This document shows positions 8,819-15,822 of a stretch of 64,000 nucleotides of DNA, piece after piece. The DNA lies in assembly GCF_027627455.1 (NCBI RefSeq), contig NZ_CP115483.1:3968001-4032000 (forward strand), in the 5' to 3' direction. The translations under genes and the position numbers were made by a program. Source of the DNA: Sphingobacterium sp. SYP-B4668. GTDB lineage: Bacteria; Bacteroidota; Bacteroidia; Sphingobacteriales; Sphingobacteriaceae. Numbering within the stretch: position 1 is the first letter of the stretch; every line of letters starts with the position of its first letter. The notes under the pieces are model-generated. The model did no database searches and was not told where the DNA came from. It saw only the letters and a program-made list of their open reading frames with translations.

Positions 8819-8826
8819 TAGCTTTG
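8819..8826 (+). promoter_or_regulatory. Candidate -7 promoter box (TAnnTTTG) for ECF sigma gene
   Basis: TAGCTTTG is an exact TAnnTTTG match about 98 bases before the preferred sigma-factor start at 8924, in the 180-base gap after the Lrp gene. The identical octamer occurs just before the HD-domain gene (31479-31486). No clear -33 element is visible. Confidence 0.35.
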
Positions 8827-8923
8827 TTATAATCCAAATCGGCCCTTGTTAACAGTTTGTTATTATAAACTTCAACATTCATTGTTACTGATTTTATATC
8901 CAATTGATAGTTTTGCCCGAAGT

Positions 8924-9520
8924 ATGATGAGAACTACTATAGAAAATTCAACACATATATATTGGGTTGTCCGGCTGCAGTCAGGTGACGTGGAAGCCTT
9001 TGAATGGTTATATAGCACATATAAGTATCAAATAACGGCAAATCTTCTCAAATTGCTCAAATCCCCCCAAATGGTGGAAGATATGCTCCATGATATCTTT
9101 CTCAAAATCTGGGAAAACAGGGTCGATATAGATCCGAATCGGTCTTTTGGGGCCTATCTATACCGCATAGCTTCCAATATGGTCACAGATAGTTACCGTA
9201 AATCTTGTCGCAACAGGGATTATAGAGATTATTTGACAGCTGTAAGTGAGATCAGTTACCAACATATCGACCAACTGTTGGATAACAAAGAACGCAAAGA
9301 ATTATTGGATAGAGCTCTGCAAAGACTTTCACCACAGTGTAGACAGGTATTTGAACTGTGTAAGATAGAAGGACGCAGTTATCAGGAGGTTTCGGACTTA
9401 TTAAATATCTCGACCAATACCATCAGTACGCACCTTACAAGAGCTAATAAAAAAATGCAACTCTTCCTGACCGACCCCGTCAATCTCCCCTATTTGCTAC
9501 TGTTCTTCTGGATAAGATAA
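8924..9520 (+). CDS. ECF RNA polymerase sigma factor (FecI-like)
   Basis: A 198-residue extracytoplasmic-function sigma factor. Region 2 is visible at about residues 15-85 (SGDVEAFEWLYSTYKYQI and DMLHDIFLKIWENR), and region 4 at about 130-180 (LQRLSPQCRQVFELCKIEGR followed by SYQEVSDLLNISTNTISTHL). The frame is open from 8846, but the tandem ATGs at 8924 and 8927 give the usual family start. It is followed 60 bases later by a FecR anti-sigma gene and then a SusC with an STN domain. That is the cell-surface signalling order in which substrate binding at the receptor frees the sigma factor. Its targets are probably the SusC-SusD-phospholipase genes downstream. Confidence 0.94.
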   Translation: MMRTTIENSTHIYWVVRLQSGDVEAFEWLYSTYKYQITANLLKLLKSPQMVEDMLHDIFLKIWENRVDIDPNRSFGAYLYRIASNMVTDSYRKSCRNRDYRDYLTAVSEISYQHIDQLLDNKERKELLDRALQRLSPQCRQVFELCKIEGRSYQEVSDLLNISTNTISTHLTRANKKMQLFLTDPVNLPYLLLFFWIR

Positions 9521-9580
9521 TTTTTTTTTTTCGTGTAGTGACTTTTTCAAAGTTAAGCGTAATGTATATAAACGACCAAC

Positions 9581-10753
9581 TTGGAAAGAGAAAAAGACAT
9601 ATCACGATTGTTTAATGATTTCATAAGCAATACATGTACACCATCCGAAATAGATAGGCTATTGGCCTATTTTGGACAAACACATTTAGACGAGAAACTT
9701 CAAGAACTGGTCCATCGCGAATTGGAAAAACAACAGGACACCTATTCGGATGAAGTCCATCGAATAGTGGGGAATGTTGACCTACGCTTGAAAGAAAAAG
9801 TCGTACGCTCTTCAAAACAGCGAAAAATCAAACCACTGATCTGGTCTGCAGCGGCGGTGATACTGATCAGTATAGCAGGTATTTGGTGGCGTCACCGTTT
9901 GATTGACAAAGCAGAACCGTCCACCCTTACTATTACTCAGATACAGCCAAATGATATTGAACCCGGAGGTAGTCAAGCCCGCCTATTACTCTCGAATGGA
10001 AAAACGGTGAATCTAAACGGTTCAAATCAAATACGGGATAACATTAATGGCGCCGAAATTCATTCCGACAACGGAAAATTGAGTTATATGGGGACTAATC
10101 GAGCTACAAATACAGCCCAATGGAATATTCTAGAGGTGCCTATGGGTGGGACTTTTGAAATGAAATTACCGGATGGGACAAAGGTGTGGCTCAACGCCAA
10201 TTCCAAACTGTATTTTCCTGACCAATTTGCCGCTAATGAAAGACAGGTAAAAGTCGAAGGGGAAGCCTTCTTCGAGGTAGTAAAAGATGCAAAACGTCCT
10301 TTTAAAGTACAGGCAAATGAACTAACGATTGCCGTATTGGGCACATCATTCAATGTACGGGCCTATAGTCCGAGGCATATTTCCACTACCTTAGTAAGTG
10401 GCCTAGTAGAAGCCAGCTATCAGAACAAGATACTGAAACTATACCCTGGTAAAAAGGTGACCCTTAACGTAGACAACAACGAATTTAGAATGACGGATGC
10501 CGATCTCGAAAGCGCCACTGCTTGGAAAGATGGCTACTTCTATTTCAAAGATGAGGCATTGGCTAAAATTCTTCAGGATGTGGCCCTCTGGTACAACCTT
10601 AATGTAACAGTAGAAGGAGGTGCATTGCCCACAGGACGCTACAGCGGTAGTGTGGATCGTAATAGTAAGTTGAGTGGTGTATTAGCGATGCTCAAAGCAG
10701 TTAGTAAAGTCGAATTTGTACTACACGAAAAAAATCTGATTGTAAAACCATAA
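9581..10753 (+). CDS. FecR-family anti-sigma factor
   Basis: A 390-residue inner-membrane anti-sigma regulator. The cytosolic N terminus (1-85) is followed by one membrane segment (about 87-104, LIWSAAAVILISIAGIWW), a periplasmic FecR domain (about 185-285, including LPDGTKVWLNANSKL and GEAFFEV), and a C-terminal DUF4974 (about 320-390). The start must be the TTG at 9581: an in-frame stop lies just upstream, no ATG occurs in the first part of the frame, and the ATG at 9562 is in another frame and soon stops. It should hold the sigma factor encoded upstream inactive until the STN domain of the SusC signals. Confidence 0.92.
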   Translation: MEREKDISRLFNDFISNTCTPSEIDRLLAYFGQTHLDEKLQELVHRELEKQQDTYSDEVHRIVGNVDLRLKEKVVRSSKQRKIKPLIWSAAAVILISIAGIWWRHRLIDKAEPSTLTITQIQPNDIEPGGSQARLLLSNGKTVNLNGSNQIRDNINGAEIHSDNGKLSYMGTNRATNTAQWNILEVPMGGTFEMKLPDGTKVWLNANSKLYFPDQFAANERQVKVEGEAFFEVVKDAKRPFKVQANELTIAVLGTSFNVRAYSPRHISTTLVSGLVEASYQNKILKLYPGKKVTLNVDNNEFRMTDADLESATAWKDGYFYFKDEALAKILQDVALWYNLNVTVEGGALPTGRYSGSVDRNSKLSGVLAMLKAVSKVEFVLHEKNLIVKP

Positions 10754-10807
10754 AAATAAGGCCTATGATAGAAAACCCTGACAAATAACCCTTTGATATA
10801 ACAAAAA

Positions 10808-10830
10808 CGGAGATGGTTGTAACATCTCCG
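10808..10830 (+). terminator. Hairpin in the FecR-SusC gap, possible attenuator
   Basis: A perfect 8-bp inverted repeat CGGAGATG / CATCTCCG with a 7-base loop lies between the anti-sigma gene and the SusC gene. No T-run follows directly, so it is more likely an attenuator, processing site or regulator site than a strong terminator. Confidence 0.35.
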
Positions 10831-10835
10831 CCATT

Positions 10836-10863
10836 TGTTCAATAAAAAGCTGTTCAATAAAAA
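10836..10863 (+). repeat. Two 13-base direct repeats before the SusC start
   Basis: TGTTCAATAAAAA occurs at 10836-10848 and again at 10851-10863, a 15-base period, just downstream of the hairpin and 26 bases before the preferred SusC ATG. It may be a local duplication or a pair of binding sites. Confidence 0.6.
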
Positions 10864-10888
10864 ATTAAACAACCTCATATTCAAAATT

Positions 10889-13800
10889 ATGGAATATTTC
10901 CCTCATGGCAAAAAACCAAAGAGTATAAATTGGTATTGTCTTGACAAAAAAATGATTTATCGAAAAATGAAACTGACATTTGCCCTGTTTTTTTTATTTT
11001 CACTTACACTGCATGCGCGCACAAATGGCCAACAGATTAGTATTACTGCAAGGAACTTATCCTTAGAAGAGGTACTAAAGGACATTGCGAAGCAGACCCA
11101 CTATAAGTTCTTCTACTCGAGTTCACTTATCAATAAGTCGACTTTAGTCAACATGTCCATAAGGAATACTCCGATGGACGAAGTATTGGAACAATTACTG
11201 ACTCCTCGCAAACTAACTTATCAAAAGATGTCCCGCACCATTACCCTAATGGAATCTCATGCCGAGGTAAAAGAAATACCGCAGGTAGAGGTTACGGGGA
11301 CCGTGAGGGACTCCGCAGGAATATTGGCAGGTGTATCTGTAAGGAGTAAACAGGATAACAAAATTGGAACAACGACCGATGAAAATGGCCATTTCTCGCT
11401 CAGGGTCCCCCTCCATACAACCCTGATTTTTACATTTATCGGTTATGACAGCAAAGAGGTAGTAGCTAATGGGACCACCTTAAGCATTACACTCGAAACT
11501 ATATCCAGTCGTATGGAAGAAGTCGTCGTGACGGCCCTGGGCATTAGCAAAGAGAAGCGTAAAGTAGCTTATGCTCTACAAGACGTAAAAGGCGAGAGTC
11601 TGAGCGTAGCGCGCGAATCCAATGTCGCTGCTAATCTAGTGGGTAAAGTAGCTGGACTACGCATTGACGCAAGATCAACGCTTTTCGAAAATCCGGCTAT
11701 AACCCTACGAGGAGCCGCTACAACAATCGTTATCGATGGAGTACCTGCTCCTGATGGGTTTGACATGTGGAGCCTCAATGCCGATGACATTGAAAATATT
11801 ACGGTACTTAAGGGTACGGCTTCCTCGGCACTCTACGGATCGGTCGCCCAAAACGGTGCCATCATGATTACTACTAAAAAAGGAAAAGGTGGTGCTGCAG
11901 GTGTAGAATTATCCTACAATTCGAGCACACAGTTTCAGGCAGGATTTTTAAGAATTCCAGAAACACAGCGTGAGTATGGAATGGGATTCAATGGCAAGTA
12001 TGCATTTGTGGATGGAAAGGGGGGGGGGGTTAATGATGCATATGGATATGTATGGGGCCCTAAGCTCAACCAACCTGATGCATCTACAGCTAGTGGATTT
12101 GTCGAGATTCCACAATACAACAGTTCACTGGACCCTGCTACAAACAAGTTAAAACCGCTACCTTGGATATCTAGGGGCGAAGACAATCTAAAGAATTTCT
12201 TGAATAGTGGACTGATGACGACTCACAATCTAAGTGTAGCAGGAACTACTGACCGTACGGATTACCGTATTTCCCTTTCGCATATGTATCAAAAGGGACA
12301 GGTGCCCAATACAAAACTCAATGCAACCACCCTCAATCTAGCAGGAAAGCTCAAAATCAATAACAAATTAGAAGCTGAGGCTACGCTGTCCTACAATAGA
12401 CAATATTCTCCCAACTATCCTACAAGTGGATACTCACCAGACAATTTCCTCTACAATATTGTCTTATGGATGGGGCCTGAAGTAGACATCATGGATATGC
12501 GGAATTATTGGAAACCGGGCCGCGACGGCTTGGAACAACTTACATACAACTACAGTTGGTACAACAATCCGTGGTTTCTAGCTTATGAGAAAGAACGGGG
12601 CTACACAAACGATGTAGTTGTATCGCAGGGTAATCTTAAATATACCTTTACCAACGACCTCAAATTATTAGTAAGAGGTGGTATTACCTCCAATTTTGCA
12701 AACAGTGAATCCCGTACACCCTATAGCTATATCAATTACGGAACAGATGCAGCACCATATGGTAACTATTCCATCAATCGCAATAATAGGATGCGGTTCG
12801 TAAGTGATGCACTTTTGACCTATAATAAGCAGGTGAGCTCGCCATTCAATCTGACCGCCAGTGTCGGTGCGAGCACTAGATTAGACCAATACAATCGGTT
12901 AGAGTCGAGAACAACAGGTGGATTATCCGTTCCAGGATGGTACAATCTGGATAATTCACGTGACCCATTGCGTTCAACCAATGAACGTATAGAGAAGCAA
13001 GTATACGGATTGTACGGATATGTAGATTTGGATTACCGCAATATGGCTACTTTGAGTATTACCGGTCGTAATGATTGGACATCAGCACTTCAATCTCCGC
13101 ACAATTCCTATTTCTACCCATCAGCATCACTTAGTCTGATGGTCTCCGAGATGTTCCGCCTACCTGACGCAATATCTATGTTCAAATTGAGAGGCGCCGT
13201 TACCGATGCGACGACAGATGTCTCTGCGTATAGTAGCTTGCAGACATATACGATTGGGAGCAGATGGAATGGAACTCCATCACTATACTTACCGTATTCA
13301 TTGATATCCCCAGGATTGAAACCAAATAAAACTATTTCTCAGGAGTATGGGGCCGAACTTCGCCTTTTAAACAATAGGATTGGGGCAGACTTTACCTTTT
13401 TCAACTACGACTTGACCAATAATGTGGTGGATATACCACTCTCGACTGCATCGGGTTACCGCGAAGTACGAGTCAATGGCGACCGTAATCGCAGGCGGGG
13501 TATCGAAGTAGTAGTAAGCGGTACCCCCATACAGACCACAGATTTTAAATGGGCCACAATCATTAACTATTCCAAACTACGCAATACCGTATTAGAATAT
13601 CATGGCGGAGAAGAAATCCGTGGCGGGGTACGAGTTGGCGAACGTCGAGATGTATACAGGGGATGGGCTTGGCAAAAATCTCCTGATGGACAAATTGTCC
13701 ACGAGAACGGCATACCGCAATATATCAATCAAGAAGTCAACCTCGGCCACATACTCCCAGATTGGGAATTTGGTTTCAGTAATAATTTCCAATATAAGGA

Positions 13801-14344
13801 TTTCGGATTGTCGTTTGCCATCGATGGGCGCATTGGAGGAAAAATGTACAACGGATTGGAAGCCAAGATGTATGAGGGCGGCATGCATCCCAATACTGCT
13901 AATAGTTACCGCGACGACGCTTATGCAGGTAGCAAAACCTATCAAGCAGGTGGTGTACAACAGTCGGGAGGCTCCGTATCATATGATGCGCAGGGGAATA
14001 TCACCAGTGATACACGCACATTCGAACCCAATACAACTGCAGTTAATTATGTAGACTGGGTATTTGCTCGCTACACCAATGGAATCGACGAATCTAATCT
14101 ATATGACCGTACTTTCGTCAAATTACGGGAAGTCACACTCAGTTACAATATGCCAAAAAGCTTATTGACCAAGACTCCTTTTAAGAGCGCTAGTCTTTCT
14201 CTCGTAGGGCGAAATCTATTTTTATGGTCCAAAGTACCTTATATGGACCCTGATGGATATAATGGTGGAGCTAATAGTGACGAGTTGTATTTAGCAGAGC
14301 CCACTACCCGTAATATCGGTTTCAACATTAATCTTAAATTCTAA
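10889..14344 (+). CDS. SusC/RagA TonB-dependent receptor with N-terminal STN signalling domain
   Basis: An outer-membrane TonB-dependent transporter, 1151 residues from the ATG at 10889; ATGs at 10952 and 10967 closer to the signal peptide are alternatives. The order is a signal segment (KLTFALFFLFSLTL), an STN secretin/TonB domain (ISITARNLSLEEVLKDIA, then TPMDEVLEQLL), a carboxypeptidase-regulatory-like domain (VTGTVRDSAGILAGVSV), a plug (EEVVVTALGI, then GTASSALYGSVAQNGAIMIT) and a barrel ending in NIGFNINLKF. The STN domain is what contacts FecR in transenvelope signalling, which agrees with the sigma/anti-sigma genes just upstream. A run of 11 G (12019-12029) codes for part of KGGGV, a motif typical of the family but here written all in GGG codons. 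It is followed 15 bases later by its SusD. The cargo is unknown; the linked phospholipase C suggests lipid head groups. Confidence 0.95.
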   Translation: MEYFPHGKKPKSINWYCLDKKMIYRKMKLTFALFFLFSLTLHARTNGQQISITARNLSLEEVLKDIAKQTHYKFFYSSSLINKSTLVNMSIRNTPMDEVLEQLLTPRKLTYQKMSRTITLMESHAEVKEIPQVEVTGTVRDSAGILAGVSVRSKQDNKIGTTTDENGHFSLRVPLHTTLIFTFIGYDSKEVVANGTTLSITLETISSRMEEVVVTALGISKEKRKVAYALQDVKGESLSVARESNVAANLVGKVAGLRIDARSTLFENPAITLRGAATTIVIDGVPAPDGFDMWSLNADDIENITVLKGTASSALYGSVAQNGAIMITTKKGKGGAAGVELSYNSSTQFQAGFLRIPETQREYGMGFNGKYAFVDGKGGGVNDAYGYVWGPKLNQPDASTASGFVEIPQYNSSLDPATNKLKPLPWISRGEDNLKNFLNSGLMTTHNLSVAGTTDRTDYRISLSHMYQKGQVPNTKLNATTLNLAGKLKINNKLEAEATLSYNRQYSPNYPTSGYSPDNFLYNIVLWMGPEVDIMDMRNYWKPGRDGLEQLTYNYSWYNNPWFLAYEKERGYTNDVVVSQGNLKYTFTNDLKLLVRGGITSNFANSESRTPYSYINYGTDAAPYGNYSINRNNRMRFVSDALLTYNKQVSSPFNLTASVGASTRLDQYNRLESRTTGGLSVPGWYNLDNSRDPLRSTNERIEKQVYGLYGYVDLDYRNMATLSITGRNDWTSALQSPHNSYFYPSASLSLMVSEMFRLPDAISMFKLRGAVTDATTDVSAYSSLQTYTIGSRWNGTPSLYLPYSLISPGLKPNKTISQEYGAELRLLNNRIGADFTFFNYDLTNNVVDIPLSTASGYREVRVNGDRNRRRGIEVVVSGTPIQTTDFKWATIINYSKLRNTVLEYHGGEEIRGGVRVGERRDVYRGWAWQKSPDGQIVHENGIPQYINQEVNLGHILPDWEFGFSNNFQYKDFGLSFAIDGRIGGKMYNGLEAKMYEGGMHPNTANSYRDDAYAGSKTYQAGGVQQSGGSVSYDAQGNITSDTRTFEPNTTAVNYVDWVFARYTNGIDESNLYDRTFVKLREVTLSYNMPKSLLTKTPFKSASLSLVGRNLFLWSKVPYMDPDGYNGGANSDELYLAEPTTRNIGFNINLKF
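12019..12029 (+). repeat. G11 homopolymer inside the SusC coding sequence
   Basis: Eleven consecutive G bases encode the end of a Lys codon, three GGG glycine codons and the first base of a Val codon. The frame is intact as given. A single-base slip would truncate the receptor at about one third of its length. Confidence 0.9.
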
Positions 14345-14359
14345 ACTGCAATCAAGCTC

Positions 14360-15802
14360 ATGAAGATCATATATTTCAGTATCATTATTTTGACCGCTAG
14401 CTTCCTGACCTCTAGCTGTCAGAAGTTTGGCTATTATCAAGACAATCCCAATAAACCAACTAATGCCACACCGGCACTGTTAATGTCTAGGATTTGTCAG
14501 ACGATATTCAATAATAATCCCATAGACGCTGCCTACGCCACGCGCCATTTGACCTACTACGAACGTCCGAGTGAATCCATTAATTACAATTGGAACAGGA
14601 GTTCATTCGGTGGCTATGAAAATCTCATGCAGGTCCAAAAGCTGCAAGATCTTGCTAAGGATCATCCTAACTATCAAGGCGTAGCTAAACTTTTTAGGGC
14701 AATCTTTTTTTCAAGATTGACCGAGACATTTGGTGATATTCCTTACCGAGAGGCCCTACTTGCCGAAAAGGATATACGTAAACCGGCCTACGATACCCAA
14801 GAAGATATTTACGAAGGTTTACTCAAGGAGCTCGAAGAAGCAAACGATTTACTCCAACCGACCAATGGCACTATAGATGGCGACATTATATATGGTGGTA
14901 ATATCTTACGCTGGAAGAAACTTGTCAACGCTTTCCGATTACGTCTGTTGATACACCTGTCCAAGAAAGAGGGACAGTCTAAGATTAGAATCAAAGAACA
15001 ATTCAATAGCATAATCAGTAATCCTACCCACTATCCATTGATGGAGAGCAATAGTGACAATGGTCAAATCGTATTCAACACCACTGACCCATCCAACTAC
15101 TACCCTACTGCTGGACACCTCAGCGTAGCTACACTCGTGTCTTTAGAGGAATCCTTCGTCAAACTTCTGAAGAATCGTCAGGACCCAAGGTTATTCTCAT
15201 TTGGAGATCCTATCTCTGGAATGCCTGCAGGTCAATTTTCCAGCTATAAAGGTGTAGATGCAGGGCTCTCTCCAGCTGACCAGCAAAGCACTGCAGCAGG
15301 TTCATCCCTTATTGCTCGAAGATATGTTGACCTACGTAATCCGGTTAATGAGCCTATGATCTTTATGAGCTATGCCGAGCAGGAATTTATTATAGCTGAG
15401 GGCATCCATCGAGGTTGGGCAGCGGGCACTATTAATCAACACTACCGCAATGGAGTGGTAGCATCCATGGACTTTTATAAGATTGATGAACAACAGGCAG
15501 ATACCTATCTCTCGATGCCGCTCGTCGCTCTAAGTAGTGGTGATGTGCTGATCAAAATCTTGACCCAAAAATATATCGCTTTCTTTATGAATTCCGGTTG
15601 GGAACCTTTCTATGAACAACGTCGTACAGGCATCCCTATCTTACGTGTAGGCCCTGGCACATTAAATGGAGGCAAGGTACCAAAGCGTTGGCAATATCCA
15701 CTGACAGAGATCCAATACAATGAAGAACATGTACAGCAGGCAATCGAAAGACAATACCCTGAAGGAGACAACACAAATGCTAGCATGTGGTTAATCAAAT
15801 AG
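14360..15802 (+). CDS. SusD/RagB-family surface lipoprotein (SusD-like_2 type)
   Basis: A 480-residue outer-membrane lipoprotein, the substrate-capturing lid that pairs with SusC. The lipobox is ILTASFLTSSCQ with Cys at about 20. The protein then has the helical TPR-like scaffold of the SusD-like_2 family (ALLMSRICQTIFN, AKLFRAIFFSRLTETFGDIP followed by YREALLA, and RWKKLVNAFRLRLLIHLSKK). The C-terminal segment LTEIQYNEEHVQQAI is typical. It starts 15 bases after the SusC stop and is followed 20 bases later by the phospholipase C gene, so the three are one transcript. Ligand specificity cannot be read from the sequence. Confidence 0.93.
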   Translation: MKIIYFSIIILTASFLTSSCQKFGYYQDNPNKPTNATPALLMSRICQTIFNNNPIDAAYATRHLTYYERPSESINYNWNRSSFGGYENLMQVQKLQDLAKDHPNYQGVAKLFRAIFFSRLTETFGDIPYREALLAEKDIRKPAYDTQEDIYEGLLKELEEANDLLQPTNGTIDGDIIYGGNILRWKKLVNAFRLRLLIHLSKKEGQSKIRIKEQFNSIISNPTHYPLMESNSDNGQIVFNTTDPSNYYPTAGHLSVATLVSLEESFVKLLKNRQDPRLFSFGDPISGMPAGQFSSYKGVDAGLSPADQQSTAAGSSLIARRYVDLRNPVNEPMIFMSYAEQEFIIAEGIHRGWAAGTINQHYRNGVVASMDFYKIDEQQADTYLSMPLVALSSGDVLIKILTQKYIAFFMNSGWEPFYEQRRTGIPILRVGPGTLNGGKVPKRWQYPLTEIQYNEEHVQQAIERQYPEGDNTNASMWLIK

Positions 15803-15822
15803 TAATCATATAGCAGTTAGAT

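Noticed and set aside
8846..8923. Upstream start of the first ECF sigma gene
   Set aside because: The extra 26 residues do not match sigma region 2, while tandem ATGs at 8924/8927 give the usual length.
10835..10888. TTG start of the STN-SusC gene
   Set aside because: The extra residues only reflect the 13-base direct repeat, and a downstream ATG lies closer to the signal peptide.
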